Source of the DNA: Lachnospiraceae bacterium
GTDB taxonomy: Bacteria; Bacillota; Clostridia; Lachnospirales; Lachnospiraceae
Reading direction: 5' to 3'
Assembly: GCA_910576335.1 (NCBI GenBank)
Contig: CAJTIU010000018.1
Location: 40,007 to 104,006 of the forward strand
DNA: 64,000 bases
Shown: piece after piece, positions 43,236 through 52,796 of the stretch
Layout of the letters: every line of letters starts with the position of its first letter
Numbering within the stretch: position 1 is the stretch's first letter
Notes under the pieces: generated by a model
Databases searched by the model: none
What the model was told of the DNA's origin: nothing
What the model saw: the letters and a program-made list of their open reading frames with translations, nothing else
Program-made: the position numbers and the translations under genes

Positions 43236-43249
43236 AAATGCCCCGTCCC
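43217..43249. terminator. GGGGACGGGGC palindrome, likely bidirectional terminator
   Basis: GGGGACGGGGCATTTTT with its complement to CCCCGTCCC. It encodes the end of the binding-protein gene and lies 10 bases from the end of the convergent sensor kinase, so it can stop both transcripts. Confidence 0.85.
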
Positions 43250-43258
43250 AGATTGAAA

Positions 43259-44674
43259 TCAGGGTGTCCCCGCTTTAGAGAGCGAGAAGATGAATTCGGT
43301 TCCTACGCCTTCGGTGCTTACGACGCTTATATTTTCGCCGTGTGCCTGGATTGCTTCTTTGACGATTGCAAGGCCAAGGCCGGTACCTTTTTTGTCTTTT
43401 CCCCGGGACAGATCGCTTTTATAAAAGCGTTCCCATATTTTGCTAAGGGAGTTCCGGGGGATGCCGATTCCGTTATCTTTTACGGAAGTATATACTTTGT
43501 CGCCGCGTTCAGTTGTTTCTATGGTGATGATGGAGCTGGCATCGCTGAATTTGATGGCATTGTCCAGCAGATTGTAGAGAACCTGCTGGATTTTCCGCTG
43601 GTCTGCCATAACTTTCAGGTGTTTTGTGGCGAAAAGGAGTTCTATAGAGATCTTCTTTTGCTTGCAGATACCTTCAAAGGATTCGGCAACCTTTTTAATC
43701 ATTTCGTGTATGTCAAAGGCCTCTTTTGTAAGAAGGAGGTTCTGCGTGTCAAATTCGTTCAGGGTGAGCAGATCCTGTGTCAGGTCTGTCAGTCTTTCTG
43801 TTTCAAATAATATGATTTTTAAATATTTTTCCTGGAGCTCTGGCGGGATGGTTCCGTCGGCAATGGCTTCCACGTAGCCTTTGATGGAGGTGAGGGGCGA
43901 GCGGAAATCATGGGATACGTTTGCTACAAATTTTTTTTGATAGTCTTCCGTATCCCTAAGCTGGGAGGACATGTAATTCAGGGATGCCGACAGGTATCCC
44001 ATCTCGTCCTCTGTGTTGATCGGAATCTCGTAGTCCAGATTTCCGGAGGCATACTGTTTGGCGGCTTCGGTGATCAGGCTCAGGGGCCGGTAGACGAAGA
44101 ACTGGAAGGCGAGCAGTATGACGAAAGAAAGTCCGTATATGACGAAAAGAGTGATGTATACTGCGCGCATCATAATGGAAAGGATCTCATCTATGTCGGC
44201 AGTGTTTTTATGTATCAAAAGATACCCCTGGGGCAGATAGTCCTGAACGACAGGGGCAATTACAGTGATTACATCATCCTCGAAATATCCATGGTAGTCT
44301 CCGGTCAGATATTTAGAATTTCCAGCCTCTGCAGGGTTGAATTTTTCGATTGCAGCAGGTGCGGCAGGAAAATCTTCTGCCTGTGCGGAGGTGATGATCG
44401 TCCCCTCCCGGTCAACAAACCATACAGCGGCATTTAAGTGTGTCTCAATGCCGGTGAGCTGAACGCGTACATCATTCAGAGTAAGCTGGTCGGAAAAATA
44501 TCCTGGAAGATAGTTATCTGCCATTAGGTTTGCTTCTATATAGATATTGGAGGAGACGGCTCTGATAAGCGGGGCTGATGCCAGGCCTGAGGTCAGGGTG
44601 GCTACAGTGAAGACACTTAAAAACCCGAAGATAATATATATAATTATAAATTTCAGATAGAGTGTGCTCTTCAT
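43259..44674 (-). CDS. sensor histidine kinase (HAMP type)
   Basis: 471 aa. Membrane helices near 8-30 and 170-194 enclose a sensory domain of about 140 residues. HAMP (195-245) is followed by DHp with His near 255 (VSHDFRSPLTSIKGY) and an ATPase domain (NLLDNAIKFSD; GTGLGLAIVKEAI). AAGGAGCATCCC precedes the ATG. It lies 10 bases after the response-regulator stop, so they form one transcript. The sugar-binding lipoprotein facing it might present a ligand to the sensory domain; inference. Confidence 0.94.
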   Translation of the reverse strand: MKSTLYLKFIIIYIIFGFLSVFTVATLTSGLASAPLIRAVSSNIYIEANLMADNYLPGYFSDQLTLNDVRVQLTGIETHLNAAVWFVDREGTIITSAQAEDFPAAPAAIEKFNPAEAGNSKYLTGDYHGYFEDDVITVIAPVVQDYLPQGYLLIHKNTADIDEILSIMMRAVYITLFVIYGLSFVILLAFQFFVYRPLSLITEAAKQYASGNLDYEIPINTEDEMGYLSASLNYMSSQLRDTEDYQKKFVANVSHDFRSPLTSIKGYVEAIADGTIPPELQEKYLKIILFETERLTDLTQDLLTLNEFDTQNLLLTKEAFDIHEMIKKVAESFEGICKQKKISIELLFATKHLKVMADQRKIQQVLYNLLDNAIKFSDASSIITIETTERGDKVYTSVKDNGIGIPRNSLSKIWERFYKSDLSRGKDKKGTGLGLAIVKEAIQAHGENISVVSTEGVGTEFIFSLSKAGTP

Positions 44675-44684
44675 GGGATGCTCC

Positions 44685-45389
44685 TTATTTTACTTCAAAT
44701 TTGTAGCCGATCCCCCACACAGTGGACAGGTTCCAGCCACCGTGGTCTTTGACCTTTTCGCGGATTCGCTTGATATGGACGTCTACAGTCCTTGTATCAC
44801 CAATATATTCATATCCCCATATCTGATCCAGAAGCTGCTCGCGTGTGAATACCTGATTCGGCGAAGCGGCAAGGAAATAGAGAAGTTCCAGTTCCTTTGG
44901 AGGCATTTCGACATTCTTTCCATCTACGATGACGGAATAATTCGTAAGATTAATAACAATACCAGGGTATTCTACACATTTTCCTTTATTCGAAGAACTG
45001 CTTTCAGACTTGGAGCCGTTCTGGAACCGCCTTAGCACAGCCTTAACCCGTGCAACAAGCTCCTTGGAATCAAAGGGCTTTATAATATAGTCATCTGCAC
45101 CAAGCTCAAGACCAAGCACCTTGTCAAATACCTCCCCTTTGGCAGAGAGCATGATGATCGGGACAGATGAGCGGGTCCGGATCTCCCGGCATACCTGATA
45201 CCCGTCAATGCCTGGAAGCATGAGATCTAGAAGAATCAGATTTGGCTGATAGGTGTCAAAGGCAGTCAGCGCTTCCTCTCCGTCATATACCATCATAGTG
45301 TCAAAGCATTCCTTCGTAAGATACAGGGAAATGAGCTCTGCAATGTTTTCATCATCGTCTACAATCAAAATTTTCTGTTTACTTACCAT
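44685..45389 (-). CDS. response regulator, OmpR/PhoB family
   Basis: 234 aa. Receiver with acidic DDD (11-13), phospho-acceptor Asp55 (LILLDLMLPGIDG) and Lys in YIIKPF. A Ser-rich linker (SKSESSSSNKG) leads to a winged helix (PPKELELLYFLA; RTVDVHIKRIREK). ATG 45389 is preceded by AGGAGGACAACA; the start at 45416 lies inside mutS2 without a ribosome site. Pairs with the kinase downstream. Confidence 0.95.
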   Translation of the reverse strand: MVSKQKILIVDDDENIAELISLYLTKECFDTMMVYDGEEALTAFDTYQPNLILLDLMLPGIDGYQVCREIRTRSSVPIIMLSAKGEVFDKVLGLELGADDYIIKPFDSKELVARVKAVLRRFQNGSKSESSSSNKGKCVEYPGIVINLTNYSVIVDGKNVEMPPKELELLYFLAASPNQVFTREQLLDQIWGYEYIGDTRTVDVHIKRIREKVKDHGGWNLSTVWGIGYKFEVK

Positions 45390-45399
45390 TGTTGTCCTC

Positions 45400-47775
45400 C
45401 TAATATAATTCTGCAATGGTCACTCCGGCATCTCCCTCTCCCAGGGCTCCAAGGCGGAATGACTTTACATGCTTTTGCCTTCTTAAATAATTATGGACGC
45501 CGGCCCGTAATGCCCCGGTTCCCTTGCCATGTACAATGCGTACAGAGGACAGATGTGCAAGGCATGCATCGTCAAGATATTTGTCAAGTTCTGCAACCGC
45601 CTCGTCTACCGTCTTTCCCAGCAGATTAATCTCAGAGCTTACAGACAGGGATTTGCCCATCTTCATTTTACCCTTTCCGGTCTGCCTTGCAGTTTTTTTC
45701 AGGTAGTCCGGCATTTCCTCAATAATCTCCAGGTCAGACATGTGCACCTGTGAGCGCAGAATTCCCATCTGTACCGTTACATTTCCCTTCGCGTCAGGCC
45801 TGGAGGATACTGTCCCGTTCAAGTTCATGCTTAATACCCGGACGCTTTCACCGGGTTTGAAATCCTCGGGCTTGTGCATCTTGCGGGGGGTTTTGATCTC
45901 TTCCTTCATACCCGCGCGGGCAGCTTCCATCTTTTTGCGAAGCCTTTCCCGCTCTTTTTCCATTTCGGCTGCGGAGATGGCTTCCTTTCCAAATTTATGG
46001 AAATTGCGCATCGTCTCATCCGCAGTCTCCTTTGCCTCTGCCAGTATAGCATGAGCTTTTTCATTTGCCTCCCGGATAATGCGTTCGCGCTGCTCCTCCA
46101 GTTTTTTGCGCTTGCTTTCTGTCTCCTGCTTCAGGCGTTCCAGTTCACGGCGGTAGGAGGCAATTTCTGCCTGCTCCTTCTCAATGGTCCGCCTTCCGGT
46201 CTCTAGATCCGTAAGCAGATCCTCAAAAGACTCATCCTGCTCACTCAGGCGGGATCGTGCATCATCAATGATGTGCTTCGGAAGCCCCAGCTTTCCAACA
46301 ATGGCAAATGCATTGCTCTTTCCCGGGATTCCGATCAGGAGATGATAGGTGGGCCTGAGAGTCTCAACATCAAATTCACAGCAGGCATTTTCCACGCCAG
46401 GAGTGGAAAGTGCATACACCTTAAGCTCGCTGTAATGTGTGGTTGCCATGGTACGGATACCGCGTTCGTGCAGATACTGAAGGATGGAAGTAGCAAGGGC
46501 GGCACCTTCTACAGGATCTGTTCCGGCTCCAAGCTCATCGAAGAGCACAAGGGAATTCTCATCTGCCTTTTTCAGAAAGGAGATAATATTAGTCATGTGC
46601 GAGGAGAAGGTGCTCAGACTCTGTTCAATGCTCTGCTCATCGCCAATATCTGCATAGATTTCCGTAAACACAGCAAGCTCTGAACGGTCCAGGGCAGGGA
46701 TATGAAGTCCTGCCTGCCCCATCAGACTGAACAGTCCTACGGTTTTCAGGGAGACGGTCTTTCCGCCAGTGTTAGGGCCAGTGATGATCAAGAGATCAAA
46801 GGCATCTCCTAATGTTACAGTAATTGGCACCACCTTTTTCTTATCTAATAGAGGATGACGGCCCTCGCGGATATGAATGCGGCCCTCTGAGTTAAAAAGA
46901 GGCCGGCTTGCATTCATGTCAAGAGCCAGAGCGCCTCTTGCAAAAATGAAGTCCAGTGCTGTAAGAACCGTATAATCGGTTCGGATATTTTCAATATATT
47001 CAGCTGTATCTGCGCTTAAACGGGCAAGAACGGCCTGGATCTCTTCCTGCTCCTTACCGTAAAGCTCCTTTAAGTCATTGTTAAGCCTAACCACAGCCAT
47101 TGGCTCAATAAATAAGGTGGAGCCTGTGGAGGACTGGTCGTGGATCATGCCAGGAACCTGTCCGCGGTACTCTGCCTTTACAGGAATACAGTAGCGGTCT
47201 CCGCGCATGGTAATCAGAGCATCCTGCAGATAGGTGCGCAGGCTTCCATTGATCATGCCTGAAAGTGTGGAGTGAACCTTGTCATTCATCTGCCCGATCT
47301 GACGGCGGATATGTTTCAGGGCAGGGCTTGCCTCATCACTGATCTCATCCTCATCTATAATGCAGCGGCGGATCTCGGAGGTAAGAGGTGAGATCGGAAT
47401 GAGCTGCGTAAAATACGCATCTAGACAGTCCTCAGCTAAGTCCGCATTCTCATGTCTGCCATATGCCTTCGCACGACCCGCAACTTCAAGGAGCCTGCAG
47501 ATTCTAAGAAGTTCTCCGCTTCCCAATACACCTCCGATCTCTAGACGGCGCAGGGAATCATTGACCGGATTCACACCGCCGAAAGAAGGGCGTCCCTTTT
47601 TCACAATGCGGGTAAATGCCGCGGCAGTCTCATCCTGCGCGGTCCGTATCTCTTCAATGTCAGTATGGGGCTTTAATCTGTGGCAGCGCTCCTTTCCGCT
47701 GAAGGAGGATGCATGCTCTGTTAACAGATCTATGATCTTGTCATATTCTAATTTTGCCAGTGTTTTCTTATTCAT
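45400..47775 (-). CDS. mutS2: endonuclease MutS2
   Basis: 791 aa. MutS-type core and ATPase: Walker A ITGPNTGGKTVSLKT (near 330), Walker B region LVLFDELGAGTDP, ATTHYSELK. A long charged coiled coil (520-620) and a C-terminal Smr nuclease domain (INLLGKTVDEAVAELDKYLD; RIVHGKGTGALR) follow. In Firmicutes MutS2 handles recombination intermediates and rescues collided ribosomes, not mismatch repair. It precedes the response regulator on the same strand with an 11-base interval to its start codon. Confidence 0.97.
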   Translation of the reverse strand: MNKKTLAKLEYDKIIDLLTEHASSFSGKERCHRLKPHTDIEEIRTAQDETAAAFTRIVKKGRPSFGGVNPVNDSLRRLEIGGVLGSGELLRICRLLEVAGRAKAYGRHENADLAEDCLDAYFTQLIPISPLTSEIRRCIIDEDEISDEASPALKHIRRQIGQMNDKVHSTLSGMINGSLRTYLQDALITMRGDRYCIPVKAEYRGQVPGMIHDQSSTGSTLFIEPMAVVRLNNDLKELYGKEQEEIQAVLARLSADTAEYIENIRTDYTVLTALDFIFARGALALDMNASRPLFNSEGRIHIREGRHPLLDKKKVVPITVTLGDAFDLLIITGPNTGGKTVSLKTVGLFSLMGQAGLHIPALDRSELAVFTEIYADIGDEQSIEQSLSTFSSHMTNIISFLKKADENSLVLFDELGAGTDPVEGAALATSILQYLHERGIRTMATTHYSELKVYALSTPGVENACCEFDVETLRPTYHLLIGIPGKSNAFAIVGKLGLPKHIIDDARSRLSEQDESFEDLLTDLETGRRTIEKEQAEIASYRRELERLKQETESKRKKLEEQRERIIREANEKAHAILAEAKETADETMRNFHKFGKEAISAAEMEKERERLRKKMEAARAGMKEEIKTPRKMHKPEDFKPGESVRVLSMNLNGTVSSRPDAKGNVTVQMGILRSQVHMSDLEIIEEMPDYLKKTARQTGKGKMKMGKSLSVSSEINLLGKTVDEAVAELDKYLDDACLAHLSSVRIVHGKGTGALRAGVHNYLRRQKHVKSFRLGALGEGDAGVTIAELY

Positions 47776-47856
47776 AATATCATCACTCGTTTCCTCGATT
47801 AAGTAGTTACCTCTATTCTACATTATTTGAGGGATAAAAGGAAGGGGGAAATATCA

Positions 47857-48123
47857 GTTACTATTCACGGGCAGTGTCATTAACTTAAGCCGCTGCAATG
47901 CATATCTTACAATCAAAACATATGGAAATATGCAATTGTCAGGTTTGTTTTATGACAACGATTCCTTAAGTTAATGACATTGATTCACGGGTCAGGAATG
48001 CGCGTAAGCTGTGCATTCCGTAAGAACGTGATTCAAGTGTGAGGGGAGGTTTTTGCGCAGCAAAACTTTAAATATCGCCCCGAATCGTTACTATGAGCGG
48101 CCTCACGGACCGTGAATAGTAAC
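47857..48123. repeat. GTTAC MITE with another element nested inside
   Basis: Same ends and middle as the copy at 41863 but 267 bases long, because a 111-base element (47872-47982) sits inside its left end. Flanks AAATATCA at 47849-47856 and, after one extra C, at 48125-48132: an 8-bp target duplication. Confidence 0.85.
47872..47982. mobile_element. 111-bp nested MITE with 9-bp target duplication
   Basis: Ends CAGTGTCATTAACTTAAG and CTTAAGTTAATGACATTG (17 of 18 complementary). Flanked by ATTCACGGG on both sides (47863-47871, 47983-47991). The sister copy at 41863 has the uninterrupted site, proving insertion. No coding. Confidence 0.92.
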
Positions 48124-48312
48124 CAAATATCAGGGGCTGCCTCTTAGTCCGTAAATCAGCTCTGACGCTTAAAAAATTTTTCACAAAAAAACCTCTCATT
48201 TTATGAGAAAATACGAGATGAGTGAAACCGGATAAGGAGAAAACTAAAAATTGTGTTTAAGAGAACAGACACCATAATGTGGAGTGAATATCTTATTTGG
48301 AGGAAATAGAAA

Positions 48313-48441
48313 ATGGCAAAATCATTATTTGAGGAACTGGGCGGCATATACGAAAGGCAAGGCGACAGAGGGGAAAAGCTCTGTCGCTTTTCTTTCGAGA
48401 ATCATCTGAATTTAATAGTGATTTTTTTCAGAATATATTGA
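48313..48441 (+). pseudogene. TnpV-like transposon protein, N-terminal fragment
   Basis: MAKSLFEELGGIYERQGD is the well-known start of the TnpV proteins carried by Firmicutes mobilizable and conjugative transposons (usually about 115-130 aa). GGAGG lies upstream. After residue 18 the sequence diverges at a hairpin and stops at 42 residues. Confidence 0.75.
48362..48393 (+). terminator. intrinsic terminator inside the TnpV fragment
   Basis: GCGACAGAG, 8-base loop, CTCTGTCGC, then TTTTCTTT. Perfect 9-base stem. Confidence 0.8.
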
Positions 48442-48509
48442 CATGGCAGTAATGAGTTACTATGCTATTCGGCAGGAACTTGTTATCACTAAATACGAAG
48501 GAAAAACAG

Positions 48510-48839
48510 ATGAAAATGGACGAACTCTTTGAAGAATACGACTGTGATACCGAACACAGAGTAAAAGCGATTTTTTCATGTATCTTTATACTACAAAATC
48601 GTATGCAGACAGCGGGTGAAAATGTCCGTTTGCTATTAGAGGGAAATAATTCTGTCCGTATTGAGCTAACCGATAAAGTAGGTCAATATGCCGAAGAAAT
48701 AGGAGAACGCCATTCACAGTTTTTGAAGTTGCTATTTACAGATTTCAACAAGGACGAAATAGATTTGCTTTTCCGTCTTTATGTAAAATTATTTGCTGGC
48801 ATAGAGTGGGTAGAAAAATATGCGGAGAAATTAGGCTGA
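48510..48839 (+). CDS. MarR-like regulator with probable internal deletion
   Basis: 109 aa from ATG 48510 (MKMDELFEEYD). The first 45 residues (RVKAIFSCIFILQNRMQTAGE) and the last 60 (VRIELTDKVGQYAEEIGERH; FAGIEWVEKYAEKLG) look like the dimerisation arms of a MarR-family protein. The central helix-turn-helix and wing (about 40 residues, usually PEPRTLT...SRQNVK-like) are absent. Full MarR proteins have about 140-160 aa. It would dimerise but probably not bind DNA. It precedes the ABC genes, which MarR proteins of this type often control. Confidence 0.6.
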   Translation: MKMDELFEEYDCDTEHRVKAIFSCIFILQNRMQTAGENVRLLLEGNNSVRIELTDKVGQYAEEIGERHSQFLKLLFTDFNKDEIDLLFRLYVKLFAGIEWVEKYAEKLG

Positions 48840-48964
48840 TAAACATTGGTAATGGGTAAACGATTTTCATCATCACACATAATTTGATTGCCGCAAACCG
48901 ATTTAAGGATTATTTAATAACTTCTATGCTACAATCGAATCACAAAGCGAAAGGAGCAGCGGAA

Positions 48965-51352
48965 ATGTATTTACAAATACTGAAAAAAGACCTAAAGCGC
49001 AAAAGGGCAATGAACGTGATATTGCTGGTGTTTATTATACTCGCGTCGATGTTCATGTCCTCCGGCGTGAGCAACATCATCACTGTGACGACTGCGCTGG
49101 ACAGCTATTTTGAAATGGCAGACGTGCCCGATTACTTCGCGATGAGCGAAAACAAATCTGACCACAAGGATATTTGCGGGACACTTGAAAACGCCTCTGC
49201 GATAGACGAGTTCCGTATTGAGGAGTTCGTCTCGATGTCCCAGTCAAATATTACGCGGGCCGGCGAACCGCTTAACGCTTCCAAACTCAGTCAGAAATTA
49301 GTATTACAGAGCGACAGAGATATGGGGATAAATTATTTTCTGGACGACAAAAGTATTCTTAAAAGTGTACCGAAAGGGGAAATTTACGCTACCCGTTTCA
49401 CGGAGAAAAACATGGGACTTAAAGCAGGTGACAAAATTACTGTTGAAATAGAGGGCGTAAGCCGTGAATTTACCTTTGCGGGCGGCTTCAAGGACGCTGT
49501 CCTCGGTTCGGAATTGATGGGCATTAAGAGGTTTATCATAAACAGCGAGGACTTTGACGAATATATGTCCGATGAGACGATAAAAAACATGTACGGCGGA
49601 AAATTCTTATACATACACACCGACGACCTTGACAAGACCCTGTCCCAGATAGCGGATATATCCGACAGCTTTACCATTGCGAACGGCACGGAGGTACTGG
49701 ATCAGGCCTATATTTTTGATATGATAATCATGGGTCTTATCCTTGCGGTGAGTATGATTCTTATAATCATATCCTTTGCGGTGCTTCGGTTTACCATAGC
49801 CTTTACCATCTCTGAAGAATTCCGCGAGATAGGCGTTATGAAAGCAATCGGCATACGAAACATAAAAATTCGGGGACTGTACCTTACAAAATACTTCGCT
49901 ATTTCCGTTATCGGCGCATCGCTCGGCTTGATACTCAGCTACCCGTTCGGGAAAATGCTTATAAATTATTCCTCGGAGTCTATTATAATAGACAGCGGCA
50001 ATAACGGATTTATAAACGCTGCCTGCGCGGTTCTGGTAGCGGCTGTAATTCTCCTGTTCTGTCTCGGCTGTACGGGCAGGGTGGGAAAAATGTTCCCTAT
50101 CGACGCTGTAAGAAACGGGCAGACAGGGGAACGCTTCCGTAAAAAGAGCGTTATGAGCCTTGGAAGATCGCGGCTTGGCACGACGGCTTTCCTTGCCACA
50201 AACGATATTGTAAGCAGTCCCAAACGCTACGCTGTCATTATCCTTACCTTTTTTCTGTGTATGTCGCTGCTGATAATGCTTTCTAACGTCACGGCGTCCC
50301 TTAAAAGCGGAAAGCTGGTGAAATATTTCGGTATGGCGGACTGCCACGCCGTTACGGACATCGGCGACGAAGCTATGAATTTTATGGCCGGGGACGGACA
50401 TGAAAAGGTTGAAAAATATCTTGATGATATGGAGCAGACCCTTGCGGAAAACGGTATGCCCGCAGAATGTATGACGGAATATTATATTTATACGATGATA
50501 AGATACGGCGAATATGAAAGCAAGACAGCTATACTTCAGGGTACGGGAACAACGATGGATATGTACGAATATTTAGAGGGTACTCCTCCCCAAAACAGCG
50601 GCGAAATTGCAGTGACAACCCTTTTAGCAAAAAAGCTGGGTGCGGAAATAGGCGATACCGTTACCTTGTCCTACCCGACGGGCGAAACGGCGGAGTTAAT
50701 CATAACCGCTCTGTATCAGTCAATGGTCAATCAGGGCATATCCGTAAGGGTTCATACCGACTGCGATATAAACTATATCGCAGCAAGCGGCTCCCCCGGT
50801 ACACAGATAAAATTTACCGACGGCCCCGACGATAAGGAAGTATTAAGCAGAATTGAAAAGATCAAGGAGCTTTATCCTAAGTTTTCAAACGTTAAAACAG
50901 CGGGCGAAACCGTAAAGGACAACACCGGAGTCGGCGACGCCATAGACGCGGTAAAAAAAATGTCCGCCATCCTTACGGTAATTTTAGCCGCGCTTATAAC
51001 CGTGCTTATAGCGCGTTCCTTTATCGCAAAGGAGCAGGCGGAAATCGCCCTTTTGAAAGCCATCGGCATCAGGAACGCCAAAATATATGGACAGTACACG
51101 TTAAGATTTTTCATTGCGGCAGCGGCGGCTGTGCTTCTTGCGGAGATTTTAGGTATGCCCATTACAAAGCTTTGCTTCGACCCTATTTTCCGGACGATGG
51201 GGCTTGAAATGGGCGTAGAATATATGCAGAACCCTGTGGAGATATACGCAGTATTCCCCGTTATCGTCCTTACCGCCACAGCCGTAAGCGCGTTTTTGAC
51301 CTCTTTGTACACAAGAAAAATCAAATCCTCCGATACAGCAAGCATTGAATAA
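48965..51352 (+). CDS. ABC transporter permease, two FtsX domains
   Basis: 795 aa from ATG 48965 (AAAGGAG upstream; the earlier frame start has none). Membrane helix near 19-40, a large extracytoplasmic region, FtsX helices around 260-380, a second extracytoplasmic domain, and final FtsX helices 660-790. Typical of SalY/BceB-like or lipoprotein/peptide exporters. Followed 18 bases later by its ATPase, then a response regulator and kinase. Codon use is richer in GCG, CGC and GAC than the neighbouring chromosome, which supports acquisition from another clostridial lineage. Confidence 0.93.
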   Translation: MYLQILKKDLKRKRAMNVILLVFIILASMFMSSGVSNIITVTTALDSYFEMADVPDYFAMSENKSDHKDICGTLENASAIDEFRIEEFVSMSQSNITRAGEPLNASKLSQKLVLQSDRDMGINYFLDDKSILKSVPKGEIYATRFTEKNMGLKAGDKITVEIEGVSREFTFAGGFKDAVLGSELMGIKRFIINSEDFDEYMSDETIKNMYGGKFLYIHTDDLDKTLSQIADISDSFTIANGTEVLDQAYIFDMIIMGLILAVSMILIIISFAVLRFTIAFTISEEFREIGVMKAIGIRNIKIRGLYLTKYFAISVIGASLGLILSYPFGKMLINYSSESIIIDSGNNGFINAACAVLVAAVILLFCLGCTGRVGKMFPIDAVRNGQTGERFRKKSVMSLGRSRLGTTAFLATNDIVSSPKRYAVIILTFFLCMSLLIMLSNVTASLKSGKLVKYFGMADCHAVTDIGDEAMNFMAGDGHEKVEKYLDDMEQTLAENGMPAECMTEYYIYTMIRYGEYESKTAILQGTGTTMDMYEYLEGTPPQNSGEIAVTTLLAKKLGAEIGDTVTLSYPTGETAELIITALYQSMVNQGISVRVHTDCDINYIAASGSPGTQIKFTDGPDDKEVLSRIEKIKELYPKFSNVKTAGETVKDNTGVGDAIDAVKKMSAILTVILAALITVLIARSFIAKEQAEIALLKAIGIRNAKIYGQYTLRFFIAAAAAVLLAEILGMPITKLCFDPIFRTMGLEMGVEYMQNPVEIYAVFPVIVLTATAVSAFLTSLYTRKIKSSDTASIE

Positions 51353-51370
51353 TGAAAGGAAGAAGCAATT

Positions 51371-52129
51371 ATGAATATTCTCGAAGTAAAAGACCTCTGC
51401 AAAACATATATCGTAAACAAGCGGCAGAACAACGTACTGAAAAACATAAATTTTGCGATTGGCGAAGGAGAAATGGTCGCTGTTATGGGACCGTCTGGCT
51501 CTGGAAAATCCACGTTACTGTACGCAGTTTCGGGCATGGATGATGTTACCGCAGGAGATGTGAATTTCTGTGAAAAAAATATTGCAGGGATGGGCGAAAG
51601 AGAACTTGCAGACCTGCGCCTTGACGAAATGGGTTTTATCTTTCAGCAAATGTATATGCTGAAAAACCTCACCATATTGGATAATATCATACTTCCCGCA
51701 ACGCAATCCAAAAAGCTTCGTGAACCCCGCAGGGAAACGGCGCGGCGCGGTCAGAATTTAATGCGCAGGCTCGGCATTATCGACATTGCCGACAACGACA
51801 TCAACGAGGTTTCGGGCGGTCAGCTTCAGCGGGCATGTATCTGCCGCAGTATGATAAACGACCCGAAAATGATTTTTGCGGATGAGCCGACAGGGGCTTT
51901 GAACCGCGCTTCCTCCGACGAGGTAATGGAAGAGCTTGTAAAATTAAATTCTGAGGGAACAACAATCATGCTCGTTACTCACGATGTTAAGGTCGCGGCA
52001 AAATGTACAAGGGTCATGTACATTGTTGACGGGAACATAAAGGGAGAGTACGACTTAAGCGACTGTTCCACGCAGATGAGAGAACGGGAGCGTGCATTGA
52101 ATAACTGGCTTCTGGAATTAGGGTGGTAG
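51371..52129 (+). CDS. ABC transporter ATP-binding protein
   Basis: 252 aa. Walker A GPSGSGKSTLLYAVSG (near 39-54), signature VSGGQLQRACICRS, Walker B MIFADEPTGALN, H-loop VTHDVK. MacB/SalX subfamily. Partner of the upstream permease. The stop is one base before the response-regulator start. Confidence 0.95.
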   Translation: MNILEVKDLCKTYIVNKRQNNVLKNINFAIGEGEMVAVMGPSGSGKSTLLYAVSGMDDVTAGDVNFCEKNIAGMGERELADLRLDEMGFIFQQMYMLKNLTILDNIILPATQSKKLREPRRETARRGQNLMRRLGIIDIADNDINEVSGGQLQRACICRSMINDPKMIFADEPTGALNRASSDEVMEELVKLNSEGTTIMLVTHDVKVAAKCTRVMYIVDGNIKGEYDLSDCSTQMRERERALNNWLLELGW

Positions 52130-52130
52130 T

Positions 52131-52796
52131 ATGGATATTCTTATTGTTGAGGACAACAAGGAGCTTGCTAATCTGCTGTGTGATTTTCTCCGCACGGAAA
52201 ATTATACGGTATCGGCGGTTCAAACAGCCGAAAAAGCCTTGCTGCTGTACGAACGATACGGCGCAAGGCTTGTCGTGCTTGATATCATGCTGCCCGACAG
52301 GGACGGATTTTATGTTCTGGAAAAAATCCGCAGGTCAAGCAACACGCCCATACTGATTGTAAGTGCGAAAACGGAAAAAGAAGACAAGCTGAACGGACTG
52401 AATCTCGGCGCAGACGACTATATAGAAAAGCCATATGATATTGATATTATGCTCGCAAAAATAAGAGGGATTTTTAAGAGACAATACGCTCTTGATGAAA
52501 TTACCGACGGCAATATACGCATAAATAAGGCGGGCCGTGTCGTTTACAAAAATGAAAAAGAACTTGAAATGACCACGAAGGAATTTGAGCTGCTTCTGCT
52601 TTTAATGGAGAATAAGGGCAGGGCTTTAAGCAAGGAATACATTTTTGAACAGGTCTGGGGCAGCGACAGCTTTTCAGAACAACAGACACTGACGGTACAC
52701 ATAAAATGGCTGCGGCAGAAAATAGAGGACTCCCCCAAAAATCCTAAAAAAATAGTTACTGTATGGGGGGTGGGTTATAAATATGAAAGCGTTTAA
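52131..52796 (+). CDS. response regulator, OmpR/PhoB family
   Basis: 221 aa. Receiver: acidic ED (7-8), phospho-acceptor Asp51 (LVVLDIMLPDRDG), Lys in YIEKPYD. Winged helix with MTTKEFELLLLLME and LTVHIKWLRQKIED. The start is one base beyond the ATPase stop and the end overlaps the kinase by 14 bases. So transporter and regulation form one operon, like resistance modules against peptide antibiotics. Confidence 0.95.
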   Translation: MDILIVEDNKELANLLCDFLRTENYTVSAVQTAEKALLLYERYGARLVVLDIMLPDRDGFYVLEKIRRSSNTPILIVSAKTEKEDKLNGLNLGADDYIEKPYDIDIMLAKIRGIFKRQYALDEITDGNIRINKAGRVVYKNEKELEMTTKEFELLLLLMENKGRALSKEYIFEQVWGSDSFSEQQTLTVHIKWLRQKIEDSPKNPKKIVTVWGVGYKYESV

